Position numbers and translations under genes: made by a program
Notes under the pieces: generated by a model
The model's input: only the letters and a program-made list of their open reading frames with translations
The model's database searches: none
What the model was told of the DNA's origin: nothing
Source: Anaerolineae bacterium
GTDB taxonomy: Bacteria; Chloroflexota; Anaerolineae; Anaerolineales; Anaerolineaceae
Reading direction: 5' to 3'
Assembly: GCA_013178185.1 (NCBI GenBank)
Contig: JABLXC010000036.1
Span: forward strand, 1-37,333
Length of the DNA stretch: 37,333 bases
Shown: piece after piece, positions 8,116 to 15,972 of the stretch
How positions within the stretch are numbered: position 1 is the first letter of the stretch
How the letters are laid out: each line of letters opens with the position of its first letter

Positions 8116-9759
8116 TCACGGCGGCAACCAGGCAGATTGCAGCGCACCGGCCGGGAAAGAGGTCATTTCGTTAGGAGAAAAAGCAGGCGAGAAGGCCGAA
8201 TAGAGAGTACTGCCGGAAAAGAAGATCAGCGTCTCTCCGCCGGGCGACCAGTGGGGCTGGAAAGGGGACCCCGCGAAGATCCGCCGGGGCGTGCCCTGAC
8301 CCTCGTTCAGCCACAAGCCCAAACCGACGCTGCCTTCTGGCCCGCTCCAGGCCTGCCTGCCGCTGGCCGCATCCGCCACAGGCAGTAGACCCTGCACCGC
8401 CGGAGGAATTTCCCGCTTTTCGCCTTTTGAATTGAACGCCATCATCCAGCCGGTTTCAGTGCGGGCAAAAAAACCATCCAGGCCCGGCGCACGGCGCAAT
8501 TCCAGGATGCTCTCGCTGCTCAATTTTTGGGGCAAGCCAAGCCCGGCCGGCAGGAAGAAAAGCCCCGGCTCCTGTCCAGCAGAGCGGCAGGGGCAGTCCC
8601 TTGCAAGGCTGGCGCTGACAGAAAAAAAGAGGTTGCGTTCCCTGGCATCGTACAACGCATCTGAAAAGCAGCCCTCAAAAAGGGAGTCGGCTACCCCGCT
8701 CGTAATCCTGACCGATTGGAGCGCCGTCCCATCACATTCGAGCTGGCGGCTGAACAGGAAGGCCGTGTTCAAATCCAGCCAGCCGGCCAGTGTTTCACCA
8801 CGGCTGCTGGTCTGATACAGCAACGAAATCGCCCCGTTGCGAGCATCCACCACCTGGACGGCGCTCACGCGTGGGGCGCCGCTTTCCGGTATTTCACCAG
8901 TTACCTGATACACAATCCGGGTGCTATCCGGCGACCAGACCGGGTTGATTTCGTGCTGGCTGCTTTCGGTCAGGCGGGTAACCTGATCGTTATCTAGCGA
9001 ATAGACGTACAGGTCGGCAGAGAGATTATCCTGCATCCCCGTAAACGCCAGCCAGCGGCCGTCCGGCGACCACGCCAGTCCTTCCATGGATAAAATAGCG
9101 CGGCGCGCATCGGTGTTGCTGCTCTCCTCCGAAGACGAGGAGCCGCTATCCGCCGAGAGCTGGATGACTGCCCTGCGCTGGCCATCCGGTAAATGCTGGA
9201 TCACCAGCGTCAACCCGCCGGGTTTTTGCGGCCCAGAGGAAAGAATGTACGCCGAATGCACGCCCGAAGGAGACATTCCACTCTCCAGGCGGGCCGGGGC
9301 TAAAATTGGGCTGGCTTCGAGCTGCACGAGCTGGTAGGCGTCATAAGAAAGCGCCCACAAGCCATCCGACGAGGAAATGATCAGCCAGGGCCCGGCCTCA
9401 AACGGCGTACCCAACAATTGGGGATCAACCGTGGCCGGGATAATAGGTGTGCTGGTACGGGTGGGCGTGATCGTTGGGGTGCGGGTGGGCAGGGGCGTAG
9501 GAAGCGGGGGCGGCGTCCGGGTGCTGGTTGCGCTGGGGGTGTTGGTCTTTCCAAAAGGGAGCGGCAGGGGCGCAGCTTGCAGCGTCTGGTAGAGCAATCC
9601 GCCGCCCAACAACAGGCAGGCGCAAAACACAATCAGCGCCGCCACGCCCCCCAGCAGGCCCGTCAGCACATCCACCGGCCGGGGGGTATTGGTCACTGTT
9701 TCAGGCGCTTGAGGACGGTCTTCTTCTCCGGGCAAGATGGGAGGCTCTGCCGCGTTCAT
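8116..9759 (-). CDS. Membrane-anchored TolB/WD40-like beta-propeller protein
   Basis: About 547 residues. A short acidic N-terminus is followed by one membrane helix (about 30-62, VDVLTGLLGGVAALIVFC), then a Thr/Pro linker of the kind common in Chloroflexota (TPTITPTRTSTP), then blades of a TolB-like propeller with the repeats GLAWSPDGRWLAFTG and NPVWSPDSTRIVYQ. It is probably displayed outside the membrane and may bind a protein or ligand; no catalytic motif was seen. I chose the ATG at 9759, directly after a TATAAT box, over the ATG at 9825, which would add 22 residues across that promoter. Function otherwise unknown. Confidence 0.82.
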   Translation of the reverse strand: MNAAEPPILPGEEDRPQAPETVTNTPRPVDVLTGLLGGVAALIVFCACLLLGGGLLYQTLQAAPLPLPFGKTNTPSATSTRTPPPLPTPLPTRTPTITPTRTSTPIIPATVDPQLLGTPFEAGPWLIISSSDGLWALSYDAYQLVQLEASPILAPARLESGMSPSGVHSAYILSSGPQKPGGLTLVIQHLPDGQRRAVIQLSADSGSSSSEESSNTDARRAILSMEGLAWSPDGRWLAFTGMQDNLSADLYVYSLDNDQVTRLTESSQHEINPVWSPDSTRIVYQVTGEIPESGAPRVSAVQVVDARNGAISLLYQTSSRGETLAGWLDLNTAFLFSRQLECDGTALQSVRITSGVADSLFEGCFSDALYDARERNLFFSVSASLARDCPCRSAGQEPGLFFLPAGLGLPQKLSSESILELRRAPGLDGFFARTETGWMMAFNSKGEKREIPPAVQGLLPVADAASGRQAWSGPEGSVGLGLWLNEGQGTPRRIFAGSPFQPHWSPGGETLIFFSGSTLYSAFSPAFSPNEMTSFPAGALQSAWLPP

Positions 9760-9766
9760 CCCCTTG

Positions 9767-9772
9767 ATTATA
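9767..9772 (-). promoter_or_regulatory. Leaderless-type -10 box of the beta-propeller gene
   Basis: TATAAT on the minus strand with 7 bases to the ATG at 9759. This argues for the shorter protein. Confidence 0.6.
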
Positions 9773-9905
9773 CTCTGGCAGAGAAAAGGAAAAACCGAAA
9801 TCGCGAGGGTGACGTTCTTAACCAATCCATAACATCCGTTGTAAATTCCCTTAATACTCCTGTGGTACGATAAGTTTCAGGATCGATGTTTGGATGGAGA
9901 AGCGT

Positions 9906-10352
9906 ATGCCAAAAACTCGCGTTCTTTTTCTTTGCACTGGCAATTCCGCCCGCAGCCAGATGGCCGAGGCGTTGTTGAGGTTTTATGCCGGTGACCACTT
10001 CGAAGTGTTCAGCGCCGGCTTAGAACCCAAAGGGATTAACCCCAACACCATTCAGGTCATGGAAGAATTGGGCTGCGACATGAGCAGCCACACCGCCAAA
10101 CCCTTGAGCCAATATCTTGGAAAAGCGCACTTCGGATACCTGATCACGGTTTGCAGCAAGGCAGAAGAACAATGCCCTATCTTCCCCGGCATGGGCGTAC
10201 GGCTGCACTGGCCGTTCGAAGATCCGGCCGCATTTCAAGGCAGCAAGGAGGAGACGCTGGCTAAATTCCGCCAGGTACGCGACCAGATTTCCGCCAGGGT
10301 GTTGGAATGGCTCTCCGAACAGGGTATCGAGCCGCGACAGCCCGCATCCTAA
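9906..10352 (+). CDS. arsC: Arsenate reductase ArsC, thioredoxin-coupled type
   Basis: A 148-residue low-molecular-weight phosphatase-fold protein. The P-loop CTGNSARS has Cys10, and the redox pair Cys83 and Cys90 (VCSKAEEQCP) has the seven-residue spacing of Bacillus-type ArsC. This triad reduces arsenate to arsenite through a disulfide cascade finished by thioredoxin, which separates it from plain tyrosine phosphatases. The ATG at 9906 is preferred over the one at 9894 because GGAG lies six bases before it and Cys10 then falls at the family position. No arsB, acr3 or arsR is adjacent, so it is an isolated resistance gene. Its stop overlaps the stop of the convergent SDR gene. Confidence 0.88.
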   Translation: MPKTRVLFLCTGNSARSQMAEALLRFYAGDHFEVFSAGLEPKGINPNTIQVMEELGCDMSSHTAKPLSQYLGKAHFGYLITVCSKAEEQCPIFPGMGVRLHWPFEDPAAFQGSKEETLAKFRQVRDQISARVLEWLSEQGIEPRQPAS

Positions 10353-11341
10353 ATTGCGCCGGCTTCTTTAAACCACTCAAAAGCCTCGCAGATGGCATCC
10401 TGCCACGGGCGCGGCGGCGGCAGCCCAAGTTGTGTCAACGCCTTGCGCGTGCTGACATAAAAACGGTAACCGGCAAGGTAGAGCGTTTCGGGCGCTACCG
10501 GCATCTCGATGAACGGCGAGAGCCAGCGCGCCGGCAGGGCCATGCGCCGCACCAGCCAGGCGGGCAGCACCACCATCGGCGCAGGCGAGCCGACCACCCT
10601 GGCGATTTCTTTTACCAGCGCATGAACCATCACATTCTGACCGCCCAGAATATAGCGCTCGCCGCACTGCCCGCGCTCCATGGCAGCCAGATGCCCATCG
10701 ACGACATCCTCAATATGCACGACATTGAAACCCGCATCCACCACGGCAGGCAAACGCCGATGGGCAATTTGAACCACCAGCGACCTGCTCTGGCGATAGA
10801 TATCGCCGCTTCCGTAGACCACGCTGGGGTTGACGATGACCACATCCAGCCCCTGGGCAACCGCCCGCTGTACTTCCATCTCGGCCAGGTACTTGGCATA
10901 ACCATACGGCCAGCGTTCCGGGCGGTAATTCCAGCTATGGTTTTCGTCCAGCAGGATCGGGTTTTGCCCCTTGCCAGCTCGTTCAGGGACGCCCAGGGCA
11001 GCCACCGAGCTGGTATGCACCACCCGCCGCACTCCGGCTGCCCGCGCCGCCCGCAAGAGGGCGCGCGTCCCCTCAACCGTCACGGCGTACAGGCGGCCTG
11101 GATCGTCTCGACCGCTCAAGGCGGCTGCCGCGTGAAAGACCACCTCGATCCCTTCCATTGCCTTTTCCAGTGTTTCCGGCTGGGTGAGATCGCCAAGGAC
11201 ATGTTCCACTTCCAACCCTTCCAGCAAGCGCTGGCTGCTGGTGGGACGGTGAAAGGCCCGCACCGCATGGCCCTCTTGCGCCAATCTGCGGACCAGGGCC
11301 GCGCCGATAAATCCCGTAGAACCCGTCACCAAAATATTCAT
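10349..11341 (-). CDS. NAD(P)-dependent epimerase/dehydratase family SDR
   Basis: A 330-residue extended short-chain dehydrogenase of the dihydroflavonol-4-reductase-like group. The Rossmann motif GSTGFIG sits at about residues 7-13, the active-site Ser at HTSSVA, and the YxxxK pair in YGYAK. The substrate is probably a hydroxyl or keto compound, possibly a sugar or sterol-like molecule; it cannot be fixed from sequence. The ATG at 11341 places the Rossmann motif correctly, while a longer frame to 11392 would run into the thiolase. It starts 10 bases after the thiolase stop and is the last gene of the asparaginase-nth-thiolase operon. It is a paralogue-like relative of the SDR at 22120-23175. 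Confidence 0.87.
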   Translation of the reverse strand: MNILVTGSTGFIGAALVRRLAQEGHAVRAFHRPTSSQRLLEGLEVEHVLGDLTQPETLEKAMEGIEVVFHAAAALSGRDDPGRLYAVTVEGTRALLRAARAAGVRRVVHTSSVAALGVPERAGKGQNPILLDENHSWNYRPERWPYGYAKYLAEMEVQRAVAQGLDVVIVNPSVVYGSGDIYRQSRSLVVQIAHRRLPAVVDAGFNVVHIEDVVDGHLAAMERGQCGERYILGGQNVMVHALVKEIARVVGSPAPMVVLPAWLVRRMALPARWLSPFIEMPVAPETLYLAGYRFYVSTRKALTQLGLPPPRPWQDAICEAFEWFKEAGAI

Positions 11342-11351
11342 AGCAGCTCGG

Positions 11352-12566
11352 TCAATCCAGCGCTTCCAACAGCGTTGATTCGCCCTGCCCAACCCCCACG
11401 CACAGGGTCGCCAGTCCGTAAAAGGGCCGTCCCTGGTAGGGCGCCCGGCGGCGCATCTCGTGCACCAGCGTGGTCACGATGCGCGCCCCAGAACAGCCCA
11501 GGGGGTGTCCCAGCGCAATCGCCCCGCCATTCACATTGACGATTTCGTGCGGCAGGCGCAGTTCGCGCATGACCGCCAGCGTTTGGACTGCAAAAGCCTC
11601 GTTGATCTCGACCAGCCCCAGGCGATCGGTCTGGAGGCCGCATTTTTCCAATACTTTGCGGGTGGCCGGAACCGGTCCAATCCCCATAATGCGCGGTGGT
11701 ACGCCTGCCGCCGCCGATCCCACCAGCCGCGCCAGCGGGCGCAATCCCAGCGCCCGGGCGCGCTGTTCGCTCATCAGCAGGAGGGCAGCCGCGCCATCGC
11801 TCAGGCCGGAGGAATTCCCCGCTGTGACCGTCCCATCCTTGCGGAAAACAGGGCGTAACTTCGCCAGCGCTTCTAGCGAGGTATCACGGCGCGGGCGCTC
11901 ATCGGCGGTAACAAGCGTTTCTCCCCACCCGGCTTGCGCCGGAAGCGGGATAATTTCTTCCGCAAACCGGCCGCTATCCGTGGCCGCCACAGCCCGCTGG
12001 TGGCTGGCAAGGGCGAAGGCATCCTGCTCTTGCCGCGTGATGCCGGTCATTTCGGCGATGTTTTCGGCAGTTTCTCCCATCGGTTCGACCCCGTACATCT
12101 CGGCCAGGCGGGGATTGGGGTACCGCCAACCCAAGCTGGTATCCCAGGCGGTCAGGTTACCGGTCTGAAACCCTTTTTCGGCTTTCGGGAGGGAGTAAGG
12201 AGCGCGCGACATGCTCTCTACCCCCCCGGCAATGTACACTTCGCCATCGCCGGCCCGGATTGCGCGCGCTGCCAGGTTGATCGCGGCCAGCCCCGAAGCG
12301 CACAACCGGTTGACTGTGAGAGCTGGCACCTCCACCGGAAAACCAGCCAGGAGTGCTGCCATGCGGGCGATATTCCGGTTGTCTTCGCCAGCCTGGTTGG
12401 CGCACCCCAGGTAAACCTCATCAACCATGGCAGGATCAATCCCGCTTCGCTGCACCAGCGCTTTGAGAACGGCAGCCGCCAGGTCATCGGGGCGGATGTG
12501 CGCCAGAGCGCCGCCCAGGTTGCCAATTGGCGACCGCAATGCCGAAACGATGACCGCTTCTCTCAT
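11352..12566 (-). CDS. Acetyl-CoA C-acyltransferase (thiolase)
   Basis: A 404-residue thiolase that either condenses two acyl-CoAs or splits a 3-ketoacyl-CoA. The acyl-accepting Cys89 is in NRLCASGL, the His in [12 protein letters not shown] (about 354) and the second Cys in LCVGVGQG (about 389), so the active site is complete. The N-terminus [14 protein letters not shown] is typical. The ATG at 12566 has AGGAGGTG four bases upstream; the open frame continues to 12671 but would overlap nth. It follows nth by 20 bases. Acetoacetyl-CoA synthesis and beta-oxidation are both possible, since no other fatty-acid gene is nearby. Confidence 0.92.
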   Translation of the reverse strand: MREAVIVSALRSPIGNLGGALAHIRPDDLAAAVLKALVQRSGIDPAMVDEVYLGCANQAGEDNRNIARMAALLAGFPVEVPALTVNRLCASGLAAINLAARAIRAGDGEVYIAGGVESMSRAPYSLPKAEKGFQTGNLTAWDTSLGWRYPNPRLAEMYGVEPMGETAENIAEMTGITRQEQDAFALASHQRAVAATDSGRFAEEIIPLPAQAGWGETLVTADERPRRDTSLEALAKLRPVFRKDGTVTAGNSSGLSDGAAALLLMSEQRARALGLRPLARLVGSAAAGVPPRIMGIGPVPATRKVLEKCGLQTDRLGLVEINEAFAVQTLAVMRELRLPHEIVNVNGGAIALGHPLGCSGARIVTTLVHEMRRRAPYQGRPFYGLATLCVGVGQGESTLLEALD

Positions 12567-12586
12567 CTTCACCTCCTGCCGCAGGG

Positions 12587-13294
12587 TCAACGCGCCTCGG
12601 GACGGCTGCGAGCGTAATCGCACAAATCGTTCAGCGGGCAACCCGCGCAGTTGGGTTTGCGCGCCTGGCAAATCTCGCGCCCAAGCCGGATGATATTGAG
12701 GTGAGCAGGACCGTAATCTTCGGCAGGAAACAAGGCAGCCAGGTGATCGTGAGCCTGCTCGACTGTCATGGTCAAGGGCCGCAGCCCGATCCGCCCGGTC
12801 ACACGGTAAATATGCGTATCTACCGGAAAGGCAGCCTTGCCTAACGAAAAAAGTAGGACGATCGCAGCGGTCTTTGGTCCAACGCCGTTGAAACGCATCA
12901 GCCAGGCGCGAGCTTCAGACGCTTCCATCTCCGCCAGGAAATTTAAATCCAGCGAGCCGCGTTCGGCTGTGATCTCCCGCAGGACCGCCTGGATGCGCGG
13001 CCCTTTTTGATTGGCGAGACCTGCGGTGCGAATTGCAGTGATGACCTCCTCTGGCCTGGCATCGCGGACAGCCTCCCAGGTGGAAAAGTGGGCACGCAGC
13101 GATTGGAAGGCAGCGTCGCGATTGCGGTCATTGGTGTTTTGCGAAAGGATGGTCGAAACCAGCTCATCCAGGGCTTGCAGCGGGTAGCGCCACTCCGGCC
13201 GGCCGTAAAACGCCAGCAGTCGCCGGTGAACCTCCGCGGCGCGCTGCAACTGCGCTTCGGGGGTCTTGGGCAATTGATTGGTATCTTCCTTCAT
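12587..13294 (-). CDS. nth: Endonuclease III (DNA glycosylase/AP lyase)
   Basis: A 235-residue HhH-GPD glycosylase that removes oxidised pyrimidines and cuts at abasic sites in base excision repair. The helix-hairpin-helix with the catalytic Lys reads NGVGPKTAA (Lys141), and the catalytic Asp is in PVDTHIYR (Asp159). The C-terminal [4Fe-4S] ligands are Cys209, Cys216, Cys219 and Cys225 with the canonical 6-2-5 spacing. About 15 extra N-terminal residues precede the core. It begins six bases after the asparaginase stop, so it is translated in the same operon, although its link with asparaginase and thiolase is not obvious. Confidence 0.92.
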   Translation of the reverse strand: MKEDTNQLPKTPEAQLQRAAEVHRRLLAFYGRPEWRYPLQALDELVSTILSQNTNDRNRDAAFQSLRAHFSTWEAVRDARPEEVITAIRTAGLANQKGPRIQAVLREITAERGSLDLNFLAEMEASEARAWLMRFNGVGPKTAAIVLLFSLGKAAFPVDTHIYRVTGRIGLRPLTMTVEQAHDHLAALFPAEDYGPAHLNIIRLGREICQARKPNCAGCPLNDLCDYARSRPEAR

Positions 13295-13300
13295 CGCCGT

Positions 13301-14350
13301 TTACCCGTAATGCACCAGTTTAAGGATAGGTCGGATTTCACCAATCTCCAGCTTCCGCCAGTTTAACACCGGGCGGATGTAAAAACGCTGCAACGCTTCG
13401 ATCTGGCTGTCTTCCAGCGCGCCAAGCTGCCGCAGGACCTCGAGGGCAACCAGCGGAACAGCCCTGCCCGCCAGGTCGCCATCGGCGATCTTAATCGCAA
13501 TCCCGATGCCCGGACTGTCTTTTTCCAGGACGCCCGGCAGCACGCCGATGCCCTCATACCCCTCAGCGCCCACCTTGCAAAAGATTTTTCCCTGAGCCGC
13601 CTGCATCATGGCGGTGTCAAAACGGCCTGGCCCGGCCACCATCTCCGGGTGCGCCATCATCGCGCCGGTAATCGTCCGGCAGGCAGCCGCCCTCGCCTCT
13701 CCTAAACTGCGAGGATCGCTCAGGCGGGCATAACCCAGCGCGGCGTTGAACAACGGCGTCGCAAAAACAGGCGCAGAGCAACCATCCACACCGAGGATGA
13801 CATCCGCCTCCTCCATGTCGCACATCTCCGCAAAGACTTGCAAGATCGTCCGCTGAACCGGATGGTCATTATCCAGGTAGTTTTCATAATCCAGCGCACG
13901 CATCTTTGCCTGCGCGATCATGCCGGTATGCTTTCCAGAACAATTATGGCGATTGGGCGTCGGCGCTTCACCCCGCCGGATCATTTGATGCCAGGTAGGT
14001 TCGTGCAGCGGGGGGTGCACACCACATTTCAGGTCGTCTTCACGGATCCCGATCTTTTGTTGGAAAGCGCTGACGACCTGGTAATGCTCATCCGTGCCGG
14101 AATGGGATGCGCATTGGATGGCAATTTCTCGCTCGTCCAAGCCAAAATGTTCCACACCCCCCCTCTCGATCAGCGGCAGCGCCTGAAACGGCTTGGAACT
14201 GGAACGCAGAAAGGCAACGCTGTGCGGATCGCCGCAACCCGCCAACAACCGCCCCGTCGCCTCAACTACCGCGACCGCGCCAAAATGCACCGACTCGACG
14301 GTCTTTCCACGAGTAACTTCGACAACCGGTTTAAAATTTTCGTAGGGCAT
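13301..14350 (-). CDS. Asparaginase II family protein (AnsA/Rhizobium type)
   Basis: About 349 residues of the Asparaginase_II family (distinct from the E. coli enzymes), which hydrolyses L-asparagine to aspartate and ammonia. Family blocks visible are RSSSKPFQALPLIERG (about 50-66), CASHSGTDEHYQ, the HNCSGKHTGMIA segment with the conserved Ser-Gly-Lys-His (about 138-145) and GVDGCSAPVFA. The start is ambiguous: ATG at 14350 or TTG at 14356, the latter five bases after GGGAG. It is the first gene of the operon leading to nth, thiolase and SDR, with a TATAAT at 14371-14376. Confidence 0.88.
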   Translation of the reverse strand: MPYENFKPVVEVTRGKTVESVHFGAVAVVEATGRLLAGCGDPHSVAFLRSSSKPFQALPLIERGGVEHFGLDEREIAIQCASHSGTDEHYQVVSAFQQKIGIREDDLKCGVHPPLHEPTWHQMIRRGEAPTPNRHNCSGKHTGMIAQAKMRALDYENYLDNDHPVQRTILQVFAEMCDMEEADVILGVDGCSAPVFATPLFNAALGYARLSDPRSLGEARAAACRTITGAMMAHPEMVAGPGRFDTAMMQAAQGKIFCKVGAEGYEGIGVLPGVLEKDSPGIGIAIKIADGDLAGRAVPLVALEVLRQLGALEDSQIEALQRFYIRPVLNWRKLEIGEIRPILKLVHYG

Positions 14351-14370
14351 CTCCAATATTCTCCCAGCAA

Positions 14371-14376
14371 ATTATA
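14371..14376 (-). promoter_or_regulatory. -10 box of the asparaginase-nth-thiolase-SDR operon
   Basis: TATAAT on the minus strand, 20 bases before the ATG at 14350 (14 before the TTG at 14356). It leaves room for GGGAG as a ribosome site. No convincing -35 box was seen. Confidence 0.55.
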
Positions 14377-14390
14377 GCCTCTTCTGAGGT

Positions 14391-14566
14391 CCTGGGGGCC
14401 GGTTAGGGCAATCGCATCATCGCGATTTTGTGGGATTAGGCCATCGAAAGATAGGGGGTTTTGATCAGTGTGTCCCGCTTTCGGTGAAAATTGATGGCAA
14501 ATTATATTATAGTTATGCCCCACTTTTAATCTAAAATTGGTCTTTATGCAATCGCCCTGGGGGCCG
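14391..14566. mobile_element. Small MITE-like element with flanking direct repeats
   Basis: An 11-bp direct repeat, CCTGGGGGCCG, lies at 14391-14401 and again at 14556-14566. Just inside are imperfect inverted repeats: AGGGCAATCGCAT (14405-14417) against ATGCAATCGCCCT (14546-14558), 11 of 13 paired. The enclosed 154 bp has no coding frame of note. This is the layout of a non-autonomous transposable element with a target duplication, although the right inverted repeat overlaps the direct repeat by three bases. The family is not recognised. Confidence 0.45.
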
Positions 14567-14726
14567 TAGGTGTAACATTCTTTCTGTAAAATTCTGAACC
14601 TTAACAAAAATGGTGAGCCAGAAGTATCCTAAATAGGTGACCAAACCAAATAAGGAGAACCCCATGACTCACCAAAATGATTATAGCCTGTCTCCCGAAT
14701 TAGTAGCGGAAATTAGATGGCATTGA
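14567..14726 (+). pseudogene. 5' end of an IS256-like insertion sequence, transposase truncated after 17 codons
   Basis: A start ATG at 14664 with a strong AAGGAG upstream reads MTHQNDYSLSPELVAEI, which resembles the N-terminus of IS256-family transposases, then runs out of similarity and stops at TGA (14724-14726). The 97 bases before it, beginning TAGGTGTAACATTC, fit the left end of such an element. The rest of the transposase is missing. The break falls near 14707-14712, where a different reading frame takes over. The family call comes from remembered N-termini, so moderate confidence only. Confidence 0.5.
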
Positions 14727-14727
14727 G

Positions 14728-15102
14728 TTGCATAAGACAGAAATCGAGTACAGAGGAAAAATGTATGATGGGATGGCTTTTTTAGATCCATTCGCTTATT
14801 GGGGCGGCGGTATTGCCCCATCGGCGATGGCATTTGTTCCACAAGTGGGCTTTGAGAAAAAACCACATCATGATTTTGGCATTTTTTTCTCTCGAGAGCA
14901 TGCTGCTACATATAAAGATTGGGATTTGGATTTTGCAATCGAAATAGATATTCACCCACATCATAAATACAACGCGGGCATGGATAAATTTCGCGATTCT
15001 TTAGTAAAGTATTCAGTATTAAGGCTTCACCCAAGTAGAGATGAGCCATTAAAATGGTTCAGAAAAGTAATGAGTCTTTTTTCGAGAAGCTATGGAGATT
15101 AA
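14728..15102 (+). CDS. Hypothetical protein, probably 5'-truncated at the IS junction
   Basis: An unrecognised acidic/aromatic protein of up to 124 residues, rich in His, Tyr, Trp and Phe, with no signal peptide or membrane segment. The TTG at 14728 has no ribosome site, while the ATG at 14761 follows GAGG by four bases and gives 113 residues. The same frame is open back to 14707 and reads like protein (KLDGIELHK), which suggests that the true N-terminus was lost when the IS256-like end was joined here. Codon use is AT-richer than in the surrounding housekeeping genes, in line with an acquired gene. Confidence 0.5.
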   Translation: MHKTEIEYRGKMYDGMAFLDPFAYWGGGIAPSAMAFVPQVGFEKKPHHDFGIFFSREHAATYKDWDLDFAIEIDIHPHHKYNAGMDKFRDSLVKYSVLRLHPSRDEPLKWFRKVMSLFSRSYGD

Positions 15103-15308
15103 AGCAGAATACAACCAACACAATGTGTACTCCATTCTCGCCACATTCGATGGAGCGCTTCGCGTTCGACACGCCCTTCAAGTAACCAGGGTTTTCTACA
15201 CCCAGGCAAAACCCTACTTCCAAAGTTCTACCACCACTCAATTGCCGTCAACGCTCGCCGTTCGGCGGCTCAATACAGGACGGATAGAATAGAGCGGCAG
15301 TAAAGACA
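15103..15308. other. Non-coding spacer in the accessory patch
   Basis: 206 bases between two accessory genes. A 66-codon frame (15092-15292) overlaps the upstream gene and does not look like protein. A short hairpin, GGGT-TTTCTAC-ACCC, is near 15189-15203, and a CGCCG-TTC-GGCGG hairpin is near 15258-15270. Neither has a T tract. No promoter for the next gene was recognised. Confidence 0.4.
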
Positions 15309-15815
15309 ATGGCAAAATTTAGCTATAAAAAATATAGCAGAGAAGATCAGAGATTAATGGCGACCTGGGCAGCCGAATGTGCTGAACGGGCGCTCCCCCT
15401 ATTCGAAGAAGCATACCAGGAAGATGATCGCCCCCGGAAAGCGATTGAGGCATGCCGAAGGTGGGTTCAAACAGGCATCTTCAGGATGAAAGATATACGG
15501 GAGGTTGCGCTTGCGGCTCATGCTGCCGCTCGCGATGCTAAAGAAAATGAGGCGGCTTGCTTTGCTGCACGCGCCGCTGGCCATGCGGTGGCAACTGCAC
15601 ATGTTCCTCAACATGCTGCCGGAAGCGCTTATTACGCTCTTAAGGCAATTGCGGCGAAAAACCCCACAAACGCTGAGGTTCAAGTTGCGAATGAATACGA
15701 TTGGCAGTCGCAGCATCTCCCCGAACATCTAAGGCAAGAAATTATGAGCAGGATAATTGTTTTGAGTAAGGGCAATAAGATGATCATAAAATTACAGAAA
15801 GGCAATAGTTTTTAA
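15309..15815 (+). CDS. Imm5-like putative immunity protein
   Basis: 168 residues, all alpha-helical in appearance, matching the family described as Imm5-like putative immunity proteins. The typical blocks are DRPRKAIEACRRWVQTG (about 40-57), a helix rich in Ala with AALAAHAAARDA-type sequence (about 67-78), and AARAAGHAVATAHVPQHA (about 85-103). Such proteins are predicted to neutralise polymorphic toxins, but experimental proof is thin. No toxin gene is present beside it. It sits in the AT-richer patch after the IS remnant, so it is probably an acquired orphan. The start ATG has only a weak ribosome site. Confidence 0.7.
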   Translation: MAKFSYKKYSREDQRLMATWAAECAERALPLFEEAYQEDDRPRKAIEACRRWVQTGIFRMKDIREVALAAHAAARDAKENEAACFAARAAGHAVATAHVPQHAAGSAYYALKAIAAKNPTNAEVQVANEYDWQSQHLPEHLRQEIMSRIIVLSKGNKMIIKLQKGNSF

Positions 15816-15959
15816 AATCTTGGAGAGCCCCAGGGTAAGGGGGCTGCCTCTGGCAGCGCGGATGAATTCGGGGACTTTAACCGCCCTCGCGCCGGAGGCT
15901 ATATGCCTCAAACTGTAACACAACCCAGATAAAATAATACAGAATAATCTATGTTAGGT
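15816..15959. other. Intergenic hairpins after the Imm5-like gene
   Basis: Contains AGCCCC paired with GGGGCT, directly followed by CTGCC-TCT-GGCAG (about 15827-15858). There is no T tract, so a Rho-independent terminator is not certain. The AT-rich end carries the -10 box of the next gene. Confidence 0.35.
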
Positions 15960-15965
15960 TAAAAT
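15960..15965 (+). promoter_or_regulatory. Leaderless-type -10 box of the AI-2E family transporter gene
   Basis: TAAAAT ends 7 bases before the ATG at 15973. The intervening bases contain AGG but too close to the ATG to act as a ribosome site. Confidence 0.55.
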
Positions 15966-15972
15966 TCCAGGT

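Noticed and set aside
10307-11539. A 410-codon open frame on the plus strand
   Set aside because: It is antisense to the SDR and thiolase genes, is rich in Arg, Pro and His as expected for a GC-rich shadow, and has no ribosome site.
8091-14417. Shared TAGGGCAATCGCAT at 8091-8104 and at the left end of the 14.4-kb element
   Set aside because: Only 14 bases, at chance level, and there is no partner repeat near 8091. It may still be a solo end.
15092-15292. A 66-codon frame after the unknown gene
   Set aside because: Overlaps the upstream gene, has no ribosome site and no protein-like pattern.
15103-15972. Integron attC-like hairpins beside accessory genes
   Set aside because: No GTTRRRY core pairs and no integrase. 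The hairpins do not fit attC.
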